DNA of 64,000 nucleotides from Xylaria sp. FL1777. Lineage: Eukaryota; Ascomycota; Sordariomycetes; Xylariales; Xylariaceae. Location: the NCBI GenBank assembly GCA_022578965.1, contig MU400627.1:1-64000 (forward strand), read 5' to 3'. Under the pieces are notes generated by a model, which was not told where the DNA came from, ran no database searches, and saw only the letters and a list, made by a program, of their open reading frames with translations. The translations under genes and the position numbers were made by a program. Below are positions 1 through 11,652 of the stretch, piece after piece (the first letter of the stretch is position 1; each line of letters opens with the position of its first letter).

Positions 1-3000
1 TATAGCTTAAACTGCTTTAAATGCAATAAAACAAAAAAGCATTAATAGTTAGCATAAAAACTAATATGTTTTAAAAACTAAAGCTAGCAATTTAATTAAT
101 TATTAAGAGTTATTATTATAACAAAACTATAATAAAAAATAATAATAATATTTTATGCTTAAAAGATTTAAAATATAACAAAGTATTATAAAATTGCTAT
201 ATAATATATTATTGCTACTAATATTTATTTAATAAATTAAAAAATAATTGGTTTTTTAAACAAATTATAAAAACAAAAATATAAAACTTTTATAAATTAA
301 AGTAATTAGTTATAACTATAGTTTATTATAAAAATTTATAAAAATTTGCAACATTTAAAAAAAATTTTAACTATATTTATAATATTAGTTTAAAAAAATA
401 TAAAAATAACTATTATAAATATTACTAGCTAATTAAAGCATAATTATACTAAAAAATAATTGCTAAAAGTAAAAAAGCTTAAAAACTACGATTTAAAGCT
501 TAACTAAAAGCAAAAACAAAACAAAGCGCAATAATATTTAAAATGCAAAATAAAATAAGCATTTAAACATTTTACAAAAAAAAATCAAAAAACAAAATAA
601 GTACTTACTAAAAAAACAGCAAATAGCTAAAAAAACTAAAGCTTTATATAAAGTTTAATGCAATAACTAGCAAAACTAATTTAAAATTAAATTTATATAT
701 TAAAAAAGAAAATATAATACTTTAATTAACTTAAAAGTATAAGCTAATATAATTTTACTTAAAATAGCAAAACAAAATAAAATTTCTTAAAAATACAAGC
801 AAAAATCCTAAAAAATTAAAAGATTTAATAAAAGCACTTTTAGTTATAATAACAATTATATATTTAAAAAAACTAAACCTTTTAATATATTTATACAAAA
901 ATACAAAAAACAAATTATATTAAATATTGCTAATATATTTAATTATAATATTATTTTAAAAATACTATAGCTAAAAACTAACAACTTTTTGATTTAATAA
1001 AAAGCAAAGACTATTAATTAAAAAAATAAAAAATAAAGCAAAAAAATTAGAAAAATTGCAAAAAAAATCTTAAACAGAATACTAAAAGTATATTATAAAT
1101 TTTATAAACTATTTAAAAAAAAAGAAAAAAAAGAACTTTTTAAACATAGCTTATAAAATTATTACATTTTTATTAAGAAAAAATATTAACTAAAGCTTTA
1201 TTAAGTATATTATATAAGCTTAAACAAAATAAATGCTTTATAAAAATACATTCAAAAAAATCTAGCAAAAGAATTTCTAAAAGAATTTTAGTTATTTATT
1301 AAATACTTTATAATGCTAGTACTTAAAATAAAAAATAAAAAACAACTAATTAATAAAAAAAGAAAACTAATATAATAAGTAATAATTAACTATTAATTAT
1401 TAAACATAATTACTATTGCAAATAAATATTTTTTTACTTTGCTAATAATTATAAAAAAAAACATTAATTAAGCAAAATAGTTTATAGCAATTAATATTTT
1501 AAATAAATATTATGCTATTAAAATAGCTAAAAAAAAAAAATAAAAAACTGCTATATAAATAATATATAAACTATATAAATATATAGTTATATTATAAAAA
1601 CTATAAAATGTATTAGCTAGCTTTTAATATATAATAATAATAATTTTACAGAAGTTTTTAAACAAATTTATGTTTATTTATTTAAATAATATTTTAATTT
1701 ACTTTAAAATACGAAAAAAATACAAGAAATATATAACTTAAGTATTAAAAACACTTAAACAAGCAAAATTATAACTTAATATAAAAAAGTATATATAGCA
1801 TATATAAAAAATCAACTTTTTAAGATTTATAATTACTTTAAAACAAATATAAATTTAACAGTTAAAAATTAATATAATACAAAACTAAAAAATACTTAAC
1901 TTAGCTACTATTATAAATATATAACAAGCATTAAAATTTTTGAACTATGTTTAAATGTTAATTTAAAACTTTAAAAAAATGGCATTTTACTTTATAAAGT
2001 ATACAAAAAAAAAATATAAAAAAAAATCCTTTTTAATTTTAAAGAAAGCTTAAAAAGCTTTTAAAAAACTAAAACTAAAAGTTATTTTTAACTTTATAGT
2101 TAAACTACTTAATCTATAAAAAAAAAAAAAGCTAAAAATAAATGCTTTAAATAATATAATTATAAAAGTTTTAAAACAACTAAAAAACAACAAAAAATAG
2201 CACTTAGTAGCTTATTATTTTAAAGCATTATAAAACGTAGCATTATAATATTTTATATATAATAAAAAACTGCTTATAATTATTATAGCATTTAAAAAAT
2301 AAGAATTATTTTTTATAAAAACTATAAAGCTAATTAAAATTTATTTAAATTATTAAAACTTAATAAAATTTATAACTATGCAAAAAATTACTAAATAATA
2401 TAAAAATTAAATAGTTTTTTTTTTTAAATTTAACTTTAAGATATGCTATATTAAAAAAAAAAAAAACATTTAAGCAAACATACTTAGTTAACAAGGTTAA
2501 AAAAGATTTAAAGTTTTAAAAAAAAACATTTAAGTATTATATTCTTAAAAAAATAAAAGCTTAAAAGTTAAAGTTATACTTAAAAACTTTATAAATATAT
2601 AGCTATAATAAGCTTATAACTTAAAAAAGTTAGCATAACTATAAAAACATAAAAAATCAAAAAATAACAAGCTAATATATAAATATAAGGTTTACTTACT
2701 AAAATTTTTATAAAACAAGTTTATTAAAAAATTCTATAAACACTTATTATATAAATACTAAAAAGCAACAAAAATAGTTTAATAACTATAAAAAAAGTAC
2801 AATTTTTTAAAACTATAAAATATAGTTAAATTTATTATAAAAAAGTGCAATATTTATAACAAAGCTAAAGCAGCTTAACATAAACTTTATAAACTGCTAT
2901 AACTTATATAAATACTTAAATAAATATAATATATTATTGCTTAAAATTTTATTATAATATTACTTTTATTAACTAATTTAGTTATAAAAATATAATATAA

Positions 3001-3120
3001 TAAAATATAAGTTATTATTAATAAATTTACTAAGTATACTTATTTTTTATTGTTTAAAGGAAATATAATAGCTAAATAACTTGCATATATTTTTATACGC
3101 TAATATTTAAATAAACATAA

Positions 3121-5195
3121 GCTATTAAAAAAAATTATTTTAAACTAAAATAAATTGTTTACTTTTAAGTTTAAAACTAGTTTTTTTAAACTTATTAATA
3201 TTAAACTAAAGTTTTTAACTGTTTACTATTTATAAACAAATAAACAAACAAAAAAACTAAACTAAATATTAAAACAATATTTATAAAGTTATATTAATTA
3301 TTAATAAAACAATTAAGTAAAATTATTACTAATAGCATAAATTTTATATAATATATTAATAAACAAAAATATAAACATATTTTTATATAAAGCTATTTAT
3401 AAATAGCAAGCAACTATTAAAAAACAAAAAAAAACATTAATAAAAGCATTTGTTATTTTAATTATAACATTTTAAGCAAGAATTATTATAACAAAAATTA
3501 AAACGCTATAAATTAAACTATAACTACGTTTTTAGTTTTTATAACAATAAATATTAATATATTATAACAAAAAACAAACTAAAGAACTAATTTTTAAAAA
3601 AAAAAACAAAGTTTATTTGCTATAACAAAAATAAAATGCAAACATTAATATTTTTTAAATTAAAATAAAATAATTAAGCAATAAATTAAAATTTAAAAAA
3701 CTTGGCTTTTTTAAAATTAAAGAAGTTATTTTATTTACTAACTATAAACTATTATTACTAAAAAATATGCAAATTTACTTTATTTTTTATATTTTTTTAC
3801 TAAAACTAGCATTTATTAAAATATTTATTAAAATATAACTAAAAATAAAAACAAATTAAAATGTTTATAAAGTTAAAAATATACTAAATTTTTATTAAAA
3901 TAATAATAATTTAAAGTATTTTATTAAATAAAAAAAATATTTATATGCTAATAATACTTAAAAACTTAAAAAATATTTAAAAACTACTAAAGTAGTTATA
4001 AGTTAGTTTTATTGCTAATATTTTAACTGCTTAAAACTAAAAAAAAAAAGTTAACTTTAAAAAAAACGCTTAAAAAATCTTAATTAAACTTAAATAAAGC
4101 AGCTTGTGTTGCTTTAGCTTGCTTTTTTTGTTGTTTTTGCTTTTTTATTAGCGCTTTTTATTTTTTTTTAATGCGCTTTATTTTATTTAGTTTATTTAAA
4201 AACTAAAGCTTTTGTTAAACTATTTTAATATTTTTTGCTTTTAAAAAACGTTTTTATATATAAAGCTAAGCTAACTTGCTTAAAACAAAATTAAAGCTAT
4301 TTTAAGCTTGTTTTAATTTTTTTTAAACTAAAAATAGCTGTTATTTTGCTTGCTTTTTTTTTTTTTAAAAACAATAATGTTTAAAGATTATATTGTTAAT
4401 TAAGTTAATTAAAACTTCTAATTTATTACAGAAATAACTAACATATATATATTTAAAACAATAAAACATATTATTTATTATTTTATATATTAGTAATTAA
4501 TTAAAGCAACAAAAATAAAACATAATTTTATAGCTAATAAAATTAATAAAAAAAGCAAAAATAAGTTTTTGCTTTGTTTTAAATAAGCAGTTAGTTTTTT
4601 TAATATGCTTTAACATTATAACACATAAAAAAAAAAAAAAGAAAAAATACTTATAAAAAATTATTAAAACAACAATTTTAGAAAAAAAGGAATAATATTA
4701 TAAAATTAGCACAAAAATAGCTTTTAAAGCAGCTTAATGCTTTTATATATACTATGCACTTTTTTTTTTGCTAGCTAAAACTAAAGTTATATAATAACTT
4801 ATTTAGTTTATTAAGCTTATAATAATTTAAAGCTTATTAAGCTTATAATAATTTAAAGCTTATTAAGCTTATAATAATTTAATGCTTACTAGATTTACAA
4901 TAATTTAAAAAAAGTTACTACTTTTTTTATTTTTTTTTTGTTTATATAATTATGCACTTTTTATATTTAGTTATTTATTTAGTTTTAGTTTTTTAGCTAT
5001 TAATTTTTTTATAACTGCTAAGCATTAATATACTTATTACTTTTAATCTTTTAAAACCTTTATTAATGCATAGTAATAAAAGTACTTTAAAAACTTTTTT
5101 AACGAACTACTGTTAAAGATCTTATTGTTACCTGCAAATTAAGACCTTAAAAGCAAACCTGTTATATTAATGTATAATAAGTCTGTTATATATAA
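3121..5195. repeat. RIP-mutated ~2.05 kb repeat, copy A
   Basis: First of two head-to-tail copies. It begins at the word gctattaaaaaaaattattt and ends just before the same word recurs at 5196. Copies A and B align along their whole length with scattered C/T and G/A differences and small indels (the offset is 2075 bp at the start and 2048 bp at the end). Between about 4090 and 4370 the minus strand is very A-rich with remnants of Lys/Ala-type codons. This could be the basic tail of a former transposase, but that is speculation. No clear terminal inverted repeats were found. Confidence 0.85.
4808..4911. repeat. 26-bp tandem repeat inside copy A
   Basis: Three near-identical 26-bp units follow one another with ttaagctt recurring at 4811, 4837 and 4863, then a diverged fourth unit. 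Copy B holds the corresponding, more diverged array at about 6885-6957. Confidence 0.75.
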
Positions 5196-7245
5196 GCTAT
5201 TAAAAAAAATTATTTTAAACTAAAATAAATTATTTATTTTTAAGTTTAAAACTAGTTTTTTTAAATTTATTAATATTAAACTAAAGTTTTTAATTGTTTA
5301 TTACTTATAAACAAATAAATAAATAAAAAAACTAAATTAAATATTAAAACAATATTTATAAAATTATATTAACTATTAATAAAACAATTAAATAAAATTA
5401 TTACTAATAATATAAATTTTATATAATATATTAATAAACAAAAATATAAATATATTTTTATATAAAGCTATTTATAAATAGTAAACAACTATTAAAAAAC
5501 AAAAAAAAACATTAATAAAAGCATTTGCTATTTTAATTATAGCACTTTAAGCAAAAACTATTATAATAAAAATTAAAACGCTATAAGCTAAACTATAATT
5601 ATATCTTTAGTTTTTACAATAATAAATATTAATATATTATAACAAAAAACGAACTAAAAAATTAACTTTTAAAAAAAAAAACAAAGTTTACTTATTATAA
5701 CAAAAATAAAATATAAACATTAATATTCTTTAAATTAAAATAAAACAACTAAGAAATAAATTAGAATTTAAAAAACTTAGTTCTTTTAAAATTAAAGAAG
5801 TTATTTTATTTATTAACTATAAACTGTTATTACTAAAAAATATGCAAATTTATTTTATTTTTTATATTTTTTTACTAAAACTAGCACTTATTAAAATATT
5901 TATTAAAACGTAACTAAAAATAAAAATAAATTAAAACGTTTATAAAGTTAAAAATATACTAAATTTCTGTTAAAACAATAATAATCTAAAGTATTTTATT
6001 AAATAAAAAAAATACTTATATGCTAATAATACTTAAAAACTTAAAAAACACTTAAAAACTGCTAAAATAATTATAAATTAGTTTTACTGCTAATATTTTA
6101 ACTGCTTAAAACTAAAAAAAAAAAGTTAACTTTAAAAAAAACGCTTAAAAAATTTTAATTAAACTTAAATAAAGCAGCTTATGTTGCTTTAGCTTGCTTT
6201 TTTTATTATTTTTGCTTTTTTGCTAGCGCTTTTTATTTTTTTTTAATACGTTTTATTTTGTTTAGTTTATTTAAAAACTAAAGCTTTTATTAAACTATTT
6301 TAATATTTTTTATTTTTAAAAAACGTTTTTATATGTAAAGCTAAACTAACTTGCTTAAAATAAAGTTAAAGCTATTTTAAGCTTGTTTTAATTCTTTTTA
6401 AACTAAAAGTAGCTATTATTTTGCTTGCTTTTTTTTTTTTTTAAAACAACAGTGTTTAAAAATTATATTATTAATTAAGTTAATTAGAACTTCTAATTTA
6501 TTGCAAAAGTAACTAGTATATATACATTTAAAACAACAAAACATATTATTTGTTATTTTGCACATTAATAACTAATTAAAGCAGTAAAAGTAAAGCATAA
6601 CTTTATAACTAATAAAATTAATAAAAAAAGCAAAAATAAATCTTTGCTTTGTTTTAAATAAACGGTTAGTTTTTTTAATGCGCTTTAATATTATAACATG
6701 CAAAAAAAAAAGAAAAAAAGAATACTTACAAAAAATTATTAAAACAATAATTTTAAAAAAAAGAAAATAATATTATAAAATTAGCACTAAAGTAGCCTTT
6801 AAAGCAGCTTAATGCTTTTATATATATTTTGTATCTTTTTTTTTGCTAGCTAAAGCTAAAGTTATATAATAACTTATTTAGCTTACTAAGCTTATAATAA
6901 TTTAAGGCTTACTAAGCTTACAATAATTTAATGCTTATTAAACTTATAGTAATTTAAAAGAAATTACTATTTTTTTTACTTTTTCTTTATTTATATAATT
7001 ATGCACTTTTTATATTTAGTTATTTACTTAGTTCTAGTTCTTTAGCTATTAATTTTTTATAACTATTAAGCACTAATATATTTATTACTTTTAATCCCTT
7101 AAAACCTTTATTAATGTATAGTAGTAAAAGTACCTTAAAAACCTCTTTAACGGACTACTATTAAGGATTTTATTATTATTTGCAAATTAAGACCCTAAGA
7201 GCAAACCTGTTATATTAATGTATAATAGGTCTATTATAATTTACT
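5196..7245. repeat. RIP-mutated ~2.05 kb repeat, copy B
   Basis: Second copy of the unit, directly abutting copy A in the same orientation. Many sites that keep C or G in copy A are T or A here, and the reverse also occurs, so both copies were mutated after duplication. It ends near 7245, where similarity to the end of copy A (the words around 5161-5190 and 7209-7240) stops. Confidence 0.85.
6885..6957. repeat. 26-bp tandem repeat inside copy B
   Basis: Three diverged 26-bp units at the position matching the array at 4808-4911 in copy A. Differences between the units are mostly C/T and G/A. Confidence 0.65.
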
Positions 7246-8242
7246 ATAATTTATATATTTTTATTTTATACTAATTATAGCTTTTATTTAATAGTATATA
7301 ATTTGCTTTTAAATATATTTTATAACTTAGCTAATAATTTATATGCTTATTAAATAATTAAAGTTTATAAAAAAGCTAAACTATAGCTAAATAAGTTTAA
7401 ATAATAAATAAAAAAATAAATAAATAAAAAACAATAAAAAACATTAATTTATAAACTTAATTAGTTAGTTATATTAAATATATATTATATTAAAACTAAA
7501 AAACTTACTAAAAAACTAAATAAAAAAATATTAAAACTTTTTAAAATTTAAAAAGTAATTTTTATTACTGCTATTAAGTTATTATTATTTAAAAGTTAAA
7601 AAATTTACAATTTATTTTATATTTTACTTATTAAGCTTTATTGCGCTAATAATTAAGCATTGTTTAACTTTAATTAAGTTTTATAAAAAGCGCTTTTAAT
7701 TAAAGCAAAAAACTACTAAATAAAAAAAATTAAAAACTTTATAAAAACCTAAAAAAATATTAAATATTTAATTAAATAAAAAAGTTAGCTAGCTAAATAA
7801 CATTAAATTTAAAAACTTTTTAATTATATGTTTATTAATAATACTAAAGCTTTTATATATAATTTTTATTAATATAACTTTAGTAAACTAGCAAACTTTT
7901 AAAGTTTAAATTAAAAACTTTAATACTGCTTAAAGTTAAGCTTAAAAAAAAAAAAATAGTATTAAACAAACATTAATTTATAGTTAAGCTTAAGTTATTA
8001 TTATTTAAATTAATGCATATAAAGCTAAATTATTAGCTTATAGTAGTTACTTATAATATAATTGCATATATAGCAACTTAACAAACAATAGAAGTTCTAG
8101 ATTATATAGCAGCTTAACAAGCATAAATAAGCTAGAATATTTTTACGTACGAAGGACAGAAGGAGACTATGGCCTTAAGACCCCTAGAGAATTATTAGTT
8201 GAATAACAATATGACTAAGTTCCAAGCTCTTTACTAGAGCCC

Positions 8243-9636
8243 TTGTCACAGATAGCCCGTAGCAGCGATGACACCGGAGGTGACGCATGCAGCGATCTTG
8301 GGAACTACTGTGGTGGTACTTTCCAAGGTCTCGAATCTAAGCTTGATTACATTTCTGGCATGGGCTTCGATGCTATATGGATTACGCCCGTCGTGACAAG
8401 TAAGTCTACCTCTACACAAGAAGGGTTACGTGACTGCTAACTGATGTATGAAAAATAAAGATAGTGACGGTGGATATCATGGATATTGGGCACTGGATTT
8501 GGACGGTATTAATCCGAACTATGGTACTGCGGATGATCTGAAAAGCCTCGTAAATGCCGCCCATGACAAGGTGAGTTATGCTTGTGTTCTTAACCCTTCG
8601 GTCTACTGACAACCTGGAATAGGGCATGTATGTCATGGTCGACGTAGTCGCAAATCATATGGGCTATGCCAATTTCGGTGACGATAGTCCGGAACCACTT
8701 AACCAGGAGAGCTCATACCATGCAGACTGCGACATTGACTATTCTAACCAGACTAGTATAGAGACGTGTCGCATTTCAGGTCTCCCTGATGTGGACACCG
8801 AGGATCCAGATATTCAAACTCTCTATCAAAACTGGGTCAGCTCGCTAGTGACCGAATATTCATTCGATGGGGTTCGCATCGATACGGTGAAGCACGTCAA
8901 CAAAGCATTCTGGCCCGGGTTCGCGTCCGCCACCGGAGTGTACACAATTGGCGAAGTATTTGACGGTGATGTCGATTATGTTGCGGGATACGCTGATCTA
9001 ATGTCGGGCTTGCTGAATTACCCCATCTATTATCCGATGAACAGATTTTATCAACAGACTGGCAGTAGTCAAGACATGGTCGACATGCACAACCAGATCA
9101 GCTCATCTTTCCCCGATCCTGCGGCACTGGGCACTTTCTTGGATAATCACGACAATCCTCGGTGGCTGAGCGTCAAAAACGACCTGTCTCTTCTTAAGAA
9201 CGCCTTAGCCTACGTTATTCTGTCTAGAGGCATCCCTATCGTGTATTACGGCACCGAACAGGCCTACGCAGGTGGTGCAGACCCTGCCAACCGTGAGGAT
9301 CTCTGGCGAAGTGGTTTCAATACCGATTCCGAACTTTATCAAGCCATCTCCCAGTTGTCTGCCGCTAGAAAATCTGCGGGTGGACTTGCTGCTGACGACC
9401 AAACTCACTTGTATGTCAACGACACCGCATACGCTTGGAGTAGGGCTGGCGGTGATCTCGTCGTCTTGACGACCAATTCTGGACTTGGGTTTACCGGGGA
9501 TCACTGTTTCAACACCCAGGTTTCCAATAAGCAATGGAACGATACCTTTGGTACCGGCTCCTACACATCAGATGACAGTGGCAATATCTGTGTTAGCGTT
9601 GCTAATGGTGAGCCTGTCGTGCTGCTTGCTAGTTAA
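8243..9636 (+). pseudogene. GH13 alpha-amylase, 5'-truncated and decayed
   Basis: A fungal secreted alpha-amylase of the Taka-amylase type (GH13 subfamily 1), which cleaves alpha-1,4 bonds of starch. The body is well kept: exons 8243-8399, 8461-8570 and 8623-9636, with introns 8400-8460 and 8571-8622. The catalytic motifs are present: DGVRIDTVKH (nucleophile Asp), GEVFDGD (acid/base Glu) and FLDNHDNPR (transition-state Asp). There is no starch-binding domain. The protein lacks its start codon, signal peptide and first ~40 residues. Just upstream, pieces of the missing N-terminus (QALY, then LVTD) appear in different frames with a TAG between them, and about five bases seem lost where LVTD should join the open frame. 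The gene therefore ends in rubble at the edge of the RIP block. It is almost certainly non-functional unless an alternative start is used. Confidence 0.85.
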
Positions 9637-10335
9637 AGTACTTGAGATACTGCGGGCGGATTTATCACTTTTATCGCTGAGATTGAAGTGCCCAGTGGTC
9701 ATGATGATTCTCACTGATATGCAGTTTCTTCTCCTTACATTCCTATATGTACATATGTAGCAATGCCAGTTATACTTCTAGTATACGTGTATATATATCA
9801 AGCTCTGTCGATAATTACACAATCTAACATCTGTTGTCTGTGACTTCAGTAAGGTGTTTGGTTACGGCCGAATCTAACTAGTGTAAGAGCATGGGCTCGC
9901 CAGCTCAATTCACCTTTTTTCGATAGTGGTGATCTTCATTCACCCCTATGGTCGACTCATTCGTGAGATATTGACATAGTATGGTAGCGATGCCGCTTCA
10001 GGTGAAAGGTTGCGGATTTGAACCCCGAGTGAGCTTATGTAATCCTCAAGCCCCTTTTCGCGTGAAAGTAATGGAAGTACACCGTAGAAGTAAAAGTTAA
10101 TGAATAAATATAGAGGGGAGTATTAAGTTGAACAGCGGTAAAGGGCAAGATATAAATTATCTTAGGGGCATCATCGTACATATACGACTTCCTCTAGCTA
10201 CGATGTTAATCATTTATAACTTTACGAGTCCACATAATCTAGCGATTGTAACCGTACCTTTCATATCAGGGTCGCGATATTATAACTATAATGCTTATGA
10301 GTACTGTGCCGTATTACATATCACTATGAGATGAT
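9637..10335. other. intergenic, amylase to decarboxylase
   Basis: No protein-coding gene seen. It holds the tRNA-like stretch at 9956-10033; the rest is unremarkable and fairly AT-rich. The two neighbouring genes converge here. Confidence 0.6.
9956..10033 (+). other. tRNA-like 78-nt relic (SINE head or tRNA pseudogene)
   Basis: The ends CTCATTCG and CGAGTGAG can pair over eight positions like an acceptor stem, with one T:G wobble. The spacing is 78 nt. Inside are a D-loop-like tatggtagcg and a T-loop-like ATTTGAACCCC. The T stem pairs poorly and no convincing anticodon arm was found, so this is not called a functional tRNA. A tRNA-derived SINE head or a decayed tRNA are the likely options. 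Confidence 0.35.
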
Positions 10336-11652
10336 TTAGTTACGTTCCGCTAGAACTACTTCAAAAGCCTCGTCCAGAATTCTTAGACCCCTGTTTATCT
10401 CGTCCGTAGTGACTGTAACGGGGGGTGCGAGTCGAAAAACACCGCCCATTCCTGGCAAGTTTACTACATTACATGATAGACCCAATTCAAGGGCCTTATT
10501 AGAGACAAGTTCGCCCAAGTCAGGGCCAGGGGCCTTAGTCTCGGGGTCCGCGATGATCTCGATGGCTTGTAATAAACCCCTACCGCGAACGTCGCCGATG
10601 CACCAATATTTCTTCTGTAAGTCTTCTAAACCAGCACGTAACTGCTCTCCACGTTCTTCAGCACGCTGGGAAATATTGTCTCGCTCCACGATTTCAAGTA
10701 CCTTATTGCCAACGGCAGCAGTGAGGGGATCGTTTAGATGGGTAGTAAGCCACAAGAACTTGGACTGGGAGAGGCTATGGGCAATTTCGGGAGTTGTGCT
10801 GACAGATCCTAGTGGCAAGCCGCAGCCAAGAGTCTTGGAAAGACATAAAATGTCCGGCACAATGTCGTCGTCCTCGAAAGCAAACATCTTGCCTGTCCGC
10901 CCAACACCCGTCTGAGCCTCGTCCATGATCACGAGCATGTCTCGTTTTCTACACTCCTCGACCATGCGCTTCAAGTAACCCTTTGGAGGGACAAGAATGC
11001 CGCCAGTTGACAGGATCGGCTCCATTATGAAAGCTGCTAGCGACCCGACGCTCTGGCGATCAATCATGGACCAGCTAAACTCGAGCTCCGTCTCCCAGTC
11101 GTAAGATCCATCAGGCTTCCTGAATGGGGAACGATAGGGGTAAGGGGCAGGGAAGGCCAGCATACCTGGCGTTGGCGGTCCAGCGTTCTTGCGGCCCGCT
11201 GAGTACGTAGCTGATCCAGATCCTTGAGTCAGCCCATGATAACTTGCTGAAAAGGCCACAATTTCGAATTTTCCAGTGAACACCTTGGCCATCTTCAATG
11301 CGGCCTCAGTCGTCTCGGAACCCGTATTAAGGAAGAAAGACTTCTCTAAAGGAGCAGGTAAGAAGTGCGCTAAACGCTCCGCGAGCGCCACGACGGGCTG
11401 TGTAATCATGTTGCTGAGAAGGTGGTCGAGCTCAGCGATGTTCCTTTGAACTACCTCGACAATCTCGGGATGAGAATGTCCTAGAAGCGAACTCATCTGG
11501 CCTGATGTGAAGTCGAGGATTTCCCGGCCATTTTGGTCGTATAATATCGTTCCGACGGCTTTGGTAACAATGGCAGGAGAATATGGGACCCCAGTGCTCA
11601 TCAAGTACTTCTCCGCATTGGCCCAGAACTCTTCGGTTTGTAGTTGGGCCAT
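10336..11652 (-). CDS. 2,2-dialkylglycine decarboxylase-like class III aminotransferase
   Basis: A PLP enzyme of class III aminotransferase fold, 438 aa, without introns. It matches the bacterial 2,2-dialkylglycine decarboxylase pattern along its length: ILDFTSGQMSSLLGH near the N-terminus, NTGSETTEAALKMAK (cofactor phosphate region), SATYSAGRKN, MDEAQTGVGRTGKMFA with the PLP-binding Asp, and LSKTLGCGLPLG with the Schiff-base Lys. The C-terminal NLPGMGGVFRLAPP is also typical. Such enzymes decarboxylate and transaminate 2-aminoisobutyrate or isovaline to a ketone, using pyruvate as amino acceptor. Specificity here is inferred. I chose the ATG at 11652 because homology starts there; an in-frame ATG 21 codons upstream (11715) adds an unlikely Cys-rich leader. 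A related omega-aminotransferase is the alternative. Confidence 0.88.
   Translation of the reverse strand: MAQLQTEEFWANAEKYLMSTGVPYSPAIVTKAVGTILYDQNGREILDFTSGQMSSLLGHSHPEIVEVVQRNIAELDHLLSNMITQPVVALAERLAHFLPAPLEKSFFLNTGSETTEAALKMAKVFTGKFEIVAFSASYHGLTQGSGSATYSAGRKNAGPPTPGMLAFPAPYPYRSPFRKPDGSYDWETELEFSWSMIDRQSVGSLAAFIMEPILSTGGILVPPKGYLKRMVEECRKRDMLVIMDEAQTGVGRTGKMFAFEDDDIVPDILCLSKTLGCGLPLGSVSTTPEIAHSLSQSKFLWLTTHLNDPLTAAVGNKVLEIVERDNISQRAEERGEQLRAGLEDLQKKYWCIGDVRGRGLLQAIEIIADPETKAPGPDLGELVSNKALELGLSCNVVNLPGMGGVFRLAPPVTVTTDEINRGLRILDEAFEVVLAERN

Larger units (their letters stand above)
1..8130. repeat. AT-rich RIP-degraded repeat block
   Basis: This stretch is almost all A and T, with no usable reading frame on either strand. 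CpG is nearly absent and TpA-rich words dominate. The copies inside it differ mainly by C/T and G/A exchanges. That is the known signature of repeat-induced point mutation in Pezizomycotina, which turns CpA into TpA in duplicated DNA. The composition changes abruptly to normal coding DNA near 8130-8160. The original elements cannot be named. The first 3.1 kb shows the same decay but is not clearly a further copy of the 2 kb unit. It probably marks a heterochromatic, transposon-derived segment. Confidence 0.9.

Noticed and set aside
4808..4911. CRISPR array
   Set aside because: The 26-bp units are directly contiguous without spacers and the genome is fungal.
1..8130. Mitochondrial or bacterial origin of the AT-rich DNA
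   Set aside because: No mitochondrial genes or tRNAs, no coding frames, and the C/T and G/A differences between copies fit RIP better.
9956..10033. Functional tRNA gene
   Set aside because: T-arm pairing is poor and no clean anticodon arm can be drawn.
10409..10915. 168-codon plus-strand frame
   Set aside because: It lies opposite the well-supported decarboxylase gene and has no family features; a shadow frame.
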